DNA from: Planctomycetota bacterium
Lineage (GTDB): Bacteria; Planctomycetota; Planctomycetia; Pirellulales; UBA7805
NCBI GenBank assembly: GCA_003389215.1
Contig: QQVP01000019.1
Location: forward strand, 25,846-89,845
Reading direction: 5' to 3'
Length of the DNA stretch: 64,000 bases
Part shown: positions 45,227 to 53,762 of the stretch, piece by piece
How positions within the stretch are numbered: the first letter of the stretch is position 1
Layout of the letters: the number at the start of each line of letters is the position of its first letter
Translations under genes and position numbers: made by a program
The notes under the pieces: model-generated
Told to the model about the DNA's origin: nothing
The model's database searches: none
The model's input: only the letters and a program-made list of their open reading frames with translations

Positions 45227-46627
45227 ATGTTACTGACCATCTCGACCAATCACGAACCGGCGACCGACCTGGGCTATCTGCTGCACAAGCACCCGGATCG
45301 CCACCAGACTTTCGATCTGAGCTTCGGGCGGGCTCACGTTTTCTACCCGGAAGCGGACACCGACCGCTGTTCCGCCTGCCTGTTGCTCGACGTCGATCCA
45401 GTAGGGCTTGTCCGCGGCAAGGGTAACTGGAAGGACGGGCTGCTGGACCAGTACGTCAACGACCGGCCGTACGTCGCCTCGTCTCTGATGAGCGTGGCGA
45501 TTTCACAGGTATTTGGATCAGCACTGGCCGGCAGGTCACGGGAACGAGCGGAACTCGTCGAGACACCGATCCCCCTCACAGCCCGCATTGACGTGTTACC
45601 GGTACGGGGTGGCGAAGACTTACTGCATCGCGTTTTCGATCCACTCGGCTACAGTGTTTCCGCCACCCAGCATCCGCTCGACGAAAAGTTCGAGGACTGG
45701 GGCGAGAGCCCGTACTACTCAGTCGAGTTGGAGCAGGCAACGACCGTTGCGCAGTTGCTGCAGCACCTGTATGTGCTCATCCCGGTCTTCGATCAGCGCA
45801 AGCACTATTACGTGGGGCCGGATGAGGTCGAGAAACTGTTGGCCAAAGGTGAGTCGTGGCTGGCCGATCACCCGGAGCGGGGCTTGATCACCCGACGGTA
45901 CCTCAAGAAACGACAGAGCCTCGTCCGACAGGCCCTGGCCCGGCTTGTCGAAGAGGATGTAAGCAACGCGGACGAGGATCAGGAAGTCGACGACCTGGCT
46001 GCACCAGAAGAAAAACAGCGAGAGCTGAGTCTTCACGAGCAACGGCTCGGAGCAGTCCTGGCCGCGATTCGAGCCTCCGGTGCTAAGCGAGTCGTCGACC
46101 TCGGGTGCGGCGAAGGGAAGTTGCTGCGCGAACTGCTCGCGGACCATCAATTCACAGAAATCCTGGGAATGGACGTCTCGGTTCGTTCATTGGAGATCGC
46201 CCATCGACGTTTGAAGCTGGACCGACTGCCGGACATGCAGCGGCAGCGAATCACGCTCATGCACGGGGCCCTGACGTACCGCGATGAGCGACTCGCGAAC
46301 TTCGACGCCGCGGCGGTTGTCGAAGTGATTGAGCACCTCGATCCGCCTCGACTGATAGCGTTCGAGCGGGTGGTCTTCGAGCATGCCCGACCGCGCACGG
46401 TCGTGCTGACGACGCCGAACCGCGAGTACAACGTGATGTGGGAGTCGCTCCCCGCTGGAAAGGTCCGTCACAGTGACCATCGTTTCGAGTGGACCCGAGA
46501 GGAGTTTCAAAGTTGGGCGAACAGAATTGCCGAGCGATTTAATTACATCGTCCGTTTCCTGCCGGTCGGGCCGGAGGAAGCCGAGGTCGGTGCCCCGTCA
46601 CAGATGGGCATGTTTGAGGCGGAGTAA
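45227..46627 (+). CDS. hen1: 3'-terminal RNA ribose 2'-O-methyltransferase Hen1
   Basis: A 466-residue protein from the ATG at 45227, which begins MLLTISTNHEPATDLGYLLH, the family's usual start. The N-terminal ~240 residues are the bacterial Hen1-specific domain. The methyltransferase domain has the SAM motif VVDLGCGEGKLL near residue 288, then VVEVIEHLDPPRL and HSDHRFEWTREEF, the expected metal site (ExxEH and H). Bacterial Hen1 methylates the 2'-OH at the cleaved 3' end during Pnkp repair, so that the sealed RNA resists being cut again at the same place. It leads an operon that ends with pnkp. Confidence 0.94.
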   Translation: MLLTISTNHEPATDLGYLLHKHPDRHQTFDLSFGRAHVFYPEADTDRCSACLLLDVDPVGLVRGKGNWKDGLLDQYVNDRPYVASSLMSVAISQVFGSALAGRSRERAELVETPIPLTARIDVLPVRGGEDLLHRVFDPLGYSVSATQHPLDEKFEDWGESPYYSVELEQATTVAQLLQHLYVLIPVFDQRKHYYVGPDEVEKLLAKGESWLADHPERGLITRRYLKKRQSLVRQALARLVEEDVSNADEDQEVDDLAAPEEKQRELSLHEQRLGAVLAAIRASGAKRVVDLGCGEGKLLRELLADHQFTEILGMDVSVRSLEIAHRRLKLDRLPDMQRQRITLMHGALTYRDERLANFDAAAVVEVIEHLDPPRLIAFERVVFEHARPRTVVLTTPNREYNVMWESLPAGKVRHSDHRFEWTREEFQSWANRIAERFNYIVRFLPVGPEEAEVGAPSQMGMFEAE

Positions 46628-46629
46628 CA

Positions 46630-48150
46630 ATGGGTGGTGGTATGGCCAAGAAGAAGAAAAAGAAAAAGCGGTCCGCAAAAGGGAAAAGCGGCGCCTTTTC
46701 AGGATTCAAACAACACAAGAAAACACTTAAGGCACCGATACCGGCGGCTTTTGAGGGCCACGAATCGAAGCTGAGTGTGTCGAGTTGGCACAACGTGCAG
46801 ATGCCGGAGTTTCTCTGGGTAGCGCTGATTCTGAACGAGTTTGAGACCGACAATGCAATCGAGCGACTCCGGAGAATTGCCCAATCCTGGCCCAATATCT
46901 CAGAACTCGAAAACCGAAAGGTACAGCCTGGGTCCCTATCGGCAATCGCTGGACTTAATGGGACGGCACGGGCGGCAATTCTCGACACGATCCTGCAAGT
47001 CGTCGAATCAAAATCGATCATCGCACCGTTGTGCAATCTCACACAGCTTCCGTCGAGAAGCGATTGGGTTGCTCGATTCGGGGAAGAGGAATCGATTGAG
47101 CATTGGAAAACGCTGGGGCGCACCGTCGAAAATTTCAGCCGTTTCCAAGGCGAGCTTGCCACACACACGTGTTGGTTCATTAGCCTTGTCGGCGCTGTGT
47201 CAGGACAGATGACCGCGGCCGAACACTTGCGGCAAGGCCTCGATGAAATGCGTTCGTCGTACCCAGCAAACATGAAATTGGTCGGAGGACTCTTTCGCAG
47301 CGAAGCAGGGACAATGCGAGAATGGCCAACCGGCTGGCCGGAGATGTTTTGGAACGAGGTGTACGACAAGTTTCCATGTTCTCCAGCTCGTTCAGGACGA
47401 GAGCAGCCTGAGGACTACCCGGCCATTGTTGCATGTGCCATAGGATCTGTTGCGATCGCAGTGTCAGACCACTACTGGACGTCAAGAAACCGAAGTGACG
47501 ATCGAATCCACGAGACCGCCTTCGGAATCGCCTTGGCCGCCGCGGCCTTGGCTAACGAAGTGATTGAATTACGATCTCATACTCGGTTCAGTGGACTTGC
47601 TTCTCTACGAACGATCACTGAGTGCGCGATCAACTTGTCGTTTCTCGTGCAGAAGAACGAACCTGACTTATGGGCTCGGTTCCGGCTTTATGGTAGCGGA
47701 CAGGCACATCTCATTTCAACGAAACTCAACAACGACCTCGCATCCGCGAATTGTGTTGATTCATTGTGGATCGAAGCATTCCTCCAGGAAGAACAATCAA
47801 AGGATTTTATCAACATTGAGCTTGGAGACTGGTCCGGGGACAACCTGAGAAGTCGCGCGGAAGAGAGTGGCACGAAAGACCTATATGATTCTTACTACGA
47901 TTATTCGTCCAGTCTGCTTCATGGAGACTGGCTAGGCGCAGCTACTTTCGGCACGACTTGGGATATGAATCCTTTTCACCGGCTGCAGCGAGTGCCCCGA
48001 GAATATCCACGGAATATCCCGTCTGTGATTCCGGATTTGGCCCGAGTGCTGAATCGAATGCTCGACACGCTCGACTCGCTTTACCCAGGTTTAACTTTCA
48101 GACTTCAAGAACCTCAATTGCCAGAAGACGGCGAGGCGGAGAACGAGTAG
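46630..48150 (+). CDS. DUF5677 domain protein in the RNA repair operon
   Basis: A 506-residue protein. The ATG at 46630 has GGCGGAG just upstream; 46642 is a second possible start. It opens with a run of Lys (AKKKKKKKRSAKGK) that suits nucleic acid binding. Residues ~55-250 are helical (VQMPEFLWVALILNEF). Residues ~290-450 match the DUF5677 outline (ALANEVIELRSHTRFSGLASLRTITE). It lies between hen1 and the first nucleotidyltransferase on the same strand. The role is unknown; RNA damage sensing or binding is inference from context. An RxxxxH-type HEPN site is not evident. Confidence 0.75.
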   Translation: MGGGMAKKKKKKKRSAKGKSGAFSGFKQHKKTLKAPIPAAFEGHESKLSVSSWHNVQMPEFLWVALILNEFETDNAIERLRRIAQSWPNISELENRKVQPGSLSAIAGLNGTARAAILDTILQVVESKSIIAPLCNLTQLPSRSDWVARFGEEESIEHWKTLGRTVENFSRFQGELATHTCWFISLVGAVSGQMTAAEHLRQGLDEMRSSYPANMKLVGGLFRSEAGTMREWPTGWPEMFWNEVYDKFPCSPARSGREQPEDYPAIVACAIGSVAIAVSDHYWTSRNRSDDRIHETAFGIALAAAALANEVIELRSHTRFSGLASLRTITECAINLSFLVQKNEPDLWARFRLYGSGQAHLISTKLNNDLASANCVDSLWIEAFLQEEQSKDFINIELGDWSGDNLRSRAEESGTKDLYDSYYDYSSSLLHGDWLGAATFGTTWDMNPFHRLQRVPREYPRNIPSVIPDLARVLNRMLDTLDSLYPGLTFRLQEPQLPEDGEAENE

Positions 48151-48173
48151 TCGCTAACAAGACCATACCGCCG

Positions 48174-49124
48174 ATGAAAAACCGCGTTCATAACAGCCCG
48201 AATCTCATCTACTCGGTGGGAACGCAGGTCGTTGCACTCAAGCAGGTGCAGGGATCCAACGGGCAGACCGTACACCCGCCTGGGGCCGTCGGGGTGATCG
48301 TGCGCTCACCGCGGGATCGGGCTCACTCGTACCGTGTGAAGTTCGTGGATGGATTCGAGGCGGCAATTCACCACAACAACCTGATGCTGTTGGCCGAATA
48401 CAAGCAGGGCGCGATCAATGATTCCGGACAGGTGCTCTCGACGCACGGGCTGTTTGACCGGGTGATTTACCGCTGCGTGGTCGGCTCGCGAGCGTTCGGA
48501 CTCGACACCGACTCCTCCGATACGGACAGACGCGGTATTTATCTGCCGCCGGCCGATCTGCATTGGTCGCTCTACGGTGTGCCTGAGCAGCTTGAGAATG
48601 ACGAGACTGAGGAAGCCTACTGGGAGTTGCAGAAGTTTTTGATCATGGCCCTCAAAGGCAACCCGAACATTTTGGAATGCCTCTATACGCCGATCGTGGA
48701 GCATGTCACGCCGCTGGCCCAAGAGCTACTCGACATGCGCGACTCGTTCTTGTCACGGTTGGTCTACCAGACGTTCAACGGCTACGTGATGTCGCAGTTC
48801 AAGCGAATGCAGGCAGGGCTGCGGAACCAGGGCAAGGTAAAGCCAAAACACGTGATGCACCTCATGCGGCTATTGCTCTCAGGCATCCACGTCCTGCGCG
48901 AGGGCACGGTGCGTGTCGATGTCGGCGAGCACCGTGAGCAGCTGCTGGCGATTAAGAGTGGCGAACTGACGTGGGAAGACGTCGAGGCATGGCGGATGCA
49001 GTTGCATAAGGATTTTGACCAGGCGTTGGAGGAAACGAGCCTGCCGGAGCGGCCCGACTACGAGTGCGCAAACGATTTTCTAGTCCGCGCGCGACGCTTG
49101 GCGATTGCGGAGGAGTTGCCATGA
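48174..49124 (+). CDS. RlaP-type nucleotidyltransferase 1 (DNA polymerase beta superfamily)
   Basis: A 316-residue protein from the ATG at 48174. Residues ~10-80 are a small beta-barrel-like domain (GTQVVALKQVQGSNGQ). The nucleotidyltransferase core follows: VVGSRAFGLDTDSSDTDRRGIY near residue 105, a GSxxxG...DxD metal-binding motif. The C-terminal half is helical (LMRLLLSGIHVLREG, DFLVRARR). This is the family (PF10127) known as RlaP, predicted to add nucleotides or adenylate RNA ends in repair operons. Its stop overlaps the next gene's start by 4 bp. Confidence 0.85.
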   Translation: MKNRVHNSPNLIYSVGTQVVALKQVQGSNGQTVHPPGAVGVIVRSPRDRAHSYRVKFVDGFEAAIHHNNLMLLAEYKQGAINDSGQVLSTHGLFDRVIYRCVVGSRAFGLDTDSSDTDRRGIYLPPADLHWSLYGVPEQLENDETEEAYWELQKFLIMALKGNPNILECLYTPIVEHVTPLAQELLDMRDSFLSRLVYQTFNGYVMSQFKRMQAGLRNQGKVKPKHVMHLMRLLLSGIHVLREGTVRVDVGEHREQLLAIKSGELTWEDVEAWRMQLHKDFDQALEETSLPERPDYECANDFLVRARRLAIAEELP

Positions 49125-49903
49125 ACGCCCGGACCATCGACTACAACAAGCTGCATCGCCAGGTCGACGAGCATCCGTATCCGCTGTTGTTTGCAACGAT
49201 CAGCGGCGCACATCTGTATGGCTTTCCTTCGGCCGACTCCGACTTTGATCTGCGCGGAGTTCACCTGCTGCCGCTGGAGAATGTGCTGGGACTCGACGCA
49301 TGCGACGAAACCGTCGAGCGCGAGGGCGTGCGCGAGGGGCTGGAGATGGACCTCGTTACGCATGATGCAAAGAAGTTCTTCGGCCTAATGCTCAAGAAGA
49401 ACGGTTATGTCCTGGAACAGCTGCTCTCGCCGCTGGTCGTTCATACGACACCGGAGCACGAAGAGCTGAAGACGATTGCCAAGGACTGCATTACCCGGCA
49501 TCATGCTCACCACTACCTTGGCTTCGCCGCCACGCAGTGGAAGCTATTCCACAAGGAGGATCCGCCGCGGGTCAAGCCGCTGCTGTACGTCTACCGCGTG
49601 CTGCTTACCGGCACCCACTTAATGCGGACCGGCGAGGTGGAAGCGGACTTGCTCAAGCTCAATGAGGAGGCTGGTTTGCCGTACATGGACGAGCTGGTCG
49701 AGCGAAAGCTATCGGGGTCGGAGAAAGGAAAGCTGGATGCGGCTGACCTCACGCTCCATGAGAAAGAGTACAAGCGGCTAGTCGGTGAGCTAGAAGCAGC
49801 GGCCGAGAAGTCCACGCTGCCGGAACGGGCGTCTGGGAAGGCTGCATTGAATGATTTGTTAGTTCGCCTTCGACTGCAGTCGTTTTCGGCGGAGGTCAAG
49901 TGA
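49121..49903 (+). CDS. RlaP-type nucleotidyltransferase 2
   Basis: A 260-residue paralogue of the preceding protein but without the N-terminal barrel. ATISGAHLYGFPSADSDFDLRGVH near residue 24 is the GSxxxG...DxD-type motif, with Ser-Gly inverted to SGAHLYG. PLLYVYRVLLTGTHLMRTGEVEAD and AALNDLLVRLRL match the C-terminal helices. The ATG at 49121 overlaps the upstream stop and has AGGAG ahead of it. Two different RlaP copies side by side suggest different RNA ends or a heterodimer; both are inference. Confidence 0.85.
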   Translation: MNARTIDYNKLHRQVDEHPYPLLFATISGAHLYGFPSADSDFDLRGVHLLPLENVLGLDACDETVEREGVREGLEMDLVTHDAKKFFGLMLKKNGYVLEQLLSPLVVHTTPEHEELKTIAKDCITRHHAHHYLGFAATQWKLFHKEDPPRVKPLLYVYRVLLTGTHLMRTGEVEADLLKLNEEAGLPYMDELVERKLSGSEKGKLDAADLTLHEKEYKRLVGELEAAAEKSTLPERASGKAALNDLLVRLRLQSFSAEVK

Positions 49904-50353
49904 ATGGAGACCGTAATCTTCATCGGCGTTCAGGCTTCCGGAAAGTCGACGTTTTTTCACGAACGCTTCGAGAATTCACATGTGCGAATCAATTTAGACA
50001 TGCTACGCACCCGGCACCGCGAAAAACTCTTGATCGATGCGTGTCTGGAAGGCAAGCAGCCCCATGTCATCGACAATACGAACCCTACAAAAGAGGACAG
50101 AGCGAAATACATTCCGCTGGCCAAGTCCAAAGGGTTTCGTGTGGTCGGTTATTACTTTGCGTCGAAGGTTGATGATTGCAAGCTAAGAAATGAGCAACGT
50201 GGCGAAGACGAGCAAATCCCGCTTGCCGGCCTATTGGGGACCTACAACAGGCTCCAGCTGCCCCAGCATGACGAGGGATTCGACGCCCTTTACTACGTTT
50301 CCATAGCGGACGACGGCTCCTTTAACATTGATGAGTGGAACGATGAAGTTTGA
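49904..50353 (+). CDS. P-loop kinase (polynucleotide kinase-like)
   Basis: A 149-residue AAA/zeta-toxin-like P-loop protein. Walker A is GVQASGKST at residues 8-16, and VIDNTNPTKEDRAKYIPLAK is the T4 Pnk-like second motif; a lid Arg region is QRGED. It is likely to phosphorylate a 5'-OH RNA end or a small substrate. It begins immediately after the upstream stop with GGAGG ahead and overlaps thg1 by 11 bp. It duplicates the kinase domain of Pnkp in the same operon, so a different substrate is likely. Confidence 0.85.
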   Translation: METVIFIGVQASGKSTFFHERFENSHVRINLDMLRTRHREKLLIDACLEGKQPHVIDNTNPTKEDRAKYIPLAKSKGFRVVGYYFASKVDDCKLRNEQRGEDEQIPLAGLLGTYNRLQLPQHDEGFDALYYVSIADDGSFNIDEWNDEV

Positions 50354-51113
50354 CGAACTCGATACCAAGATGCGCGTCTTCGAGACCGCACATGACCACT
50401 GTGTGCTGCCGGGCGTGTTTATTGTTGCCAGACTCGACGGACGGAGCTTTACGCGGTTGACTAAAGAGGTGCATGACTTCGAGGCACCGTTCGACGAACG
50501 GTTTCGCGATGCGATGATCGACACGACCGCCCACCTCATGGAGTGCGGTTTTCGTGTTATTTATGGCTACACCGAAAGCGATGAAATCTCGTTGCTGTTC
50601 GACCAATTCGAGGACTCATTCGGCCGGAAGGTTCGTAAGTTCAATTCCGTCCTCGCGGGAGAGGCCAGCGCGAAGTTCTCGCTGCTGCTGGGAGCCATCG
50701 CGTGCTTCGACTGTCGCATCTCGCAGCTGCCTGGAAGGAATGAAGTCGTCGACTATTTTCGATGGCGTAATGAAGACGCACATCGGAACGCACTGAATGC
50801 CCACTGTTATTGGACACTCCGGAAGGAAGGGCAATCGGCGAAGAACGCGACAAACGAGCTTGTGAACATGTCGATCGGTGACAAGAACGAACTGCTCTTT
50901 CAGAGGGGCGTAAACTTCAACGACCTGCCAGGTTGGCAGAAGCGTGGCGTCGGGCTGGTCTGGGAAGATTACGAAAAGGAAGCGGTCAATCCGAAGACAG
51001 GCGAAAGTGTCACCGCCGTCCGCCGTCGTCTGCGCCCCGTTATGGATTTGCCTATGCGAGACGAGTACAGCGACTTTATTGCTTCACTAATCGGAGAGTG
51101 CGACAGCTCGTGA
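50343..51113 (+). CDS. Thg1-like 3'-5' RNA polymerase (tRNA guanylyltransferase family)
   Basis: A 256-residue protein from the ATG at 50343. The Thg1 core is clear: VARLDGRSFTRL near residue 29 (first metal Asp), YTESDEISLLF (Asp-Glu pair) and NALNAHCYWTL in the HINN-like position. Thg1 proteins add nucleotides to RNA 5' ends in the reverse, 3'-5' direction; bacterial Thg1-like proteins repair tRNAs truncated at the 5' end. It overlaps the kinase upstream and pnkp downstream, so it is part of the operon. The substrate is probably a damaged tRNA; the tRNA genes nearby are candidates. Confidence 0.92.
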   Translation: MKFDELDTKMRVFETAHDHCVLPGVFIVARLDGRSFTRLTKEVHDFEAPFDERFRDAMIDTTAHLMECGFRVIYGYTESDEISLLFDQFEDSFGRKVRKFNSVLAGEASAKFSLLLGAIACFDCRISQLPGRNEVVDYFRWRNEDAHRNALNAHCYWTLRKEGQSAKNATNELVNMSIGDKNELLFQRGVNFNDLPGWQKRGVGLVWEDYEKEAVNPKTGESVTAVRRRLRPVMDLPMRDEYSDFIASLIGECDSS

Positions 51114-53710
51114 ACATCTCAATCCCCAAACTTTCGCTCGTTGTCCTCATCGGCCCTAGCGGGTCGGGCAAGAGTACGTTTGCGCGCGAGCACTTCTTGC
51201 CCACCGAAGTGCTCTCGTCCGACTTCTGCCGTGGACTCGTAAGCGATGACGAGAATGACCAAGCGGCGACGAACGACGCATTTGACGTGCTGCATTACGT
51301 CGCCAGCAAGCGTCTGGCGGCCGGGAGACTGACTGTTGTCGACGCCACCAACGTACAGCGAGAAGCCAGACAGCCGCTCGTTAAGCTCGCCCGCGAGTAC
51401 CACACGCTGCCAGTAGCGATCGTATTCGACATGCCGGAGGATATCTGCCAGCAAAGAAACCGCGACCGTTCGGATCGAGATTTTGGTCCGCATGTCATTC
51501 GTCAACAGCGGTCGCAGCTGCGCCGTTCGATCAAGTCACTCAAGCGCGAAGGTTTCCGCCATATCTTCGTGTTGGAGCGTCCGGAGGAGGTCGACGCCGT
51601 TACGGTTGAGCGGGTGCCGCTTTGGAATGACAAACGGGATGAGCATGGTCCCTTTGATTTCATTGGCGACATTCATGGCTGCTGTGACGAACTGGAAGAC
51701 TTGCTCGTCGAGATGGGCTACGAGTCGCGGCCGACCCAAGATCCTGGCCCCGGCTGGTCGGATATCTGCTACGCACATCCAGAGGGCCGCAAGGCGGCCT
51801 TTGTCGGCGACCTGGTCGACCGCGGCCCGCGAGTGGTCGACTCGCTGAGCCTGGTGCGTAACATGGTCACCGCCGGCTCGGCGATCTGTGTGCCCGGCAA
51901 CCACGACATGAAGCTGATGCGCAAACTTCGTGGCAAGAACGTACAGATTACTCACGGCCTGGCCGAGTCACTTGCCGAGATCGATGCGATCGAAGAAACG
52001 CAGCAGGAGGAATTCCGTAAGCAATTGTGCGGATTCCTCGACAGCCTGGTCAGTCACTACGTACTCGACAACGGCAAGGTCGTTGTCGCCCATGCCGGCA
52101 TGAAGGAGTCGATGCAGGGTCGCGGCTCCGGCAAGGTGCGTGAGTTCGCCCTCTATGGCGAAACGACCGGCGAGACAGACGAGTTCGGCCTTCCGGTCCG
52201 TTACAACTGGGCATCGGAGTATCGTGGCAATGCCATTGTCGTTTACGGCCATACTCCTGTACCGGAGCCAGACTGGCTCAACAAAACGATCAACATCGAC
52301 ACTGGCTGTGTCTTCGGCGGGGCGCTGACAGCGCTTCGTTATCCCGAGCTGGAGTTTGTCAGCGTTAAGGCAAAGCAGACTTATTGCGAGCCCGCCCGGC
52401 CGTTTTTGGCTGACGGCGAGAAGTCGCCGTCGCTCTCGACGCAGCACGAGCACGATGATCTCCTAGACATCGCCGATGTGAGTGGCAAGCGGATCATCTC
52501 GACCCGGCTGCGGCATAACGTGACGATTCGCGAGGAGAATGGCACGGCCGCGCTCGAAGTAATGAGCCGATTCGCTGCGAACCCTAAGTGGCTCGTGTAT
52601 CTGCCACCGACGATGTCGCCGTCGGAAACCAGTACGCGCACGGGCTACCTGGAGCATCCGGACGAGGCCTTTTCTTATTTCCGCAGTCAGGGCGTGCCGA
52701 AGGTCGTTTGTGAAGAGAAACACATGGGATCGCGCGCGGTGGTTGTCATCTGCCGAGATGAGGATGCGGCAACAAGGCGATTCGGTATCGAAGGCGAGAC
52801 AGGTATAGTCTTCACGCGCACCGGGCGGCAATTCTTCAATGACGAGTCATTGGAGCGGGCGGTGTTGCAACGCGTTCGTGAGGCACTCTCTGGGTCTGGG
52901 TTTTGGGAGGAGTTCGACACAAAGTGGGTCGTGCTCGACTGCGAATTGATGCCATGGTCAGCGAAGGCGCAGGAGCTACTCAAGTCGCAGTACGCGGCCG
53001 TTGGTGCGGCGGCTAACGCGGCGCTACCCCACGTCTTGCAGGCGCTGGGTGCAACCAATGCGCGTCTGAACGGTGAGGAAGCTAATTCGCTTCGTGGGTT
53101 ACATACGGAGTTCGAGAGTCGGCAGGAGTCGGCACAGCTGTTCGTGGATTCCTACCGCAATTACTGCTGGCCGGTCGAGTCGATCGACGATTTCAAGCTG
53201 GCGCCGTTTCATATCCTCGCGACCGAAAGTCGCGTTCATGTGCAGCAGAACCACCAATGGCACATGGAGACTATCGCGGACGTATGTGAGCGAGATTCAA
53301 AGCTCCTCCTGGCAACTCCGTTCCGAGTCGTCGATGTGACCGATCCCGGCGAGGTCGAGGAAGCCACCGGCTGGTGGAATGAACTGACCGGTCGTGGTGG
53401 CGAAGGCATGGTCGTCAAGCCGTTCGACTTCATCGCCAAGGTCAAGAAGGGCTTACTGCAGCCAGCGGTGAAGTGCCGTGGACGCGAGTACCTGCGTATA
53501 ATCTATGGCCCGAACTACACGCACGAAGACAACCTCACCCGACTCCGCAATCGTGGCCTGGGCGCGAAACGCTCGCTTGCCCTGCGCGAATTTGCATTGG
53601 GGATCGAAGCCTTGGAGCGATTCGTCCGCCGCGAACCATTGCGTCGCGTTCACGAGTGCGTCTTTGGTGTGCTGGCCCTGGAAAGCGAGCCGGTCGATCC
53701 ACGGTTGTAG
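51110..53710 (+). CDS. pnkp: Polynucleotide kinase-phosphatase-ligase (bacterial Pnkp)
   Basis: An 866-residue protein from a GTG that overlaps the Thg1-like stop (GTGA), with GGAGAG upstream; the size equals that of characterised Pnkp. Domain 1 (residues ~1-170) is the 5' kinase: GPSGSGKST and VVDATNVQREAR. Domain 2 (~180-470) is a metallophosphatase: GDIHGCCDE, GDLVDRGPRV, PGNHDMK and YGHTPVPEP. Domain 3 (~490-866) is an adenylyltransferase: EEKHMGSRA holds the nucleotide-binding Lys near residue 537, then GGEGMVVKPF and KCRGREYLRI. With Hen1 it heals and seals RNA cut by ribotoxins. All three active sites look intact. Confidence 0.96.
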   Translation: MNISIPKLSLVVLIGPSGSGKSTFAREHFLPTEVLSSDFCRGLVSDDENDQAATNDAFDVLHYVASKRLAAGRLTVVDATNVQREARQPLVKLAREYHTLPVAIVFDMPEDICQQRNRDRSDRDFGPHVIRQQRSQLRRSIKSLKREGFRHIFVLERPEEVDAVTVERVPLWNDKRDEHGPFDFIGDIHGCCDELEDLLVEMGYESRPTQDPGPGWSDICYAHPEGRKAAFVGDLVDRGPRVVDSLSLVRNMVTAGSAICVPGNHDMKLMRKLRGKNVQITHGLAESLAEIDAIEETQQEEFRKQLCGFLDSLVSHYVLDNGKVVVAHAGMKESMQGRGSGKVREFALYGETTGETDEFGLPVRYNWASEYRGNAIVVYGHTPVPEPDWLNKTINIDTGCVFGGALTALRYPELEFVSVKAKQTYCEPARPFLADGEKSPSLSTQHEHDDLLDIADVSGKRIISTRLRHNVTIREENGTAALEVMSRFAANPKWLVYLPPTMSPSETSTRTGYLEHPDEAFSYFRSQGVPKVVCEEKHMGSRAVVVICRDEDAATRRFGIEGETGIVFTRTGRQFFNDESLERAVLQRVREALSGSGFWEEFDTKWVVLDCELMPWSAKAQELLKSQYAAVGAAANAALPHVLQALGATNARLNGEEANSLRGLHTEFESRQESAQLFVDSYRNYCWPVESIDDFKLAPFHILATESRVHVQQNHQWHMETIADVCERDSKLLLATPFRVVDVTDPGEVEEATGWWNELTGRGGEGMVVKPFDFIAKVKKGLLQPAVKCRGREYLRIIYGPNYTHEDNLTRLRNRGLGAKRSLALREFALGIEALERFVRREPLRRVHECVFGVLALESEPVDPRL

Positions 53711-53762
53711 TTTTCTCTTGCCCTTAGCGACAGTGAGATTGAAAGAACGAGCGAGTGCGAAC

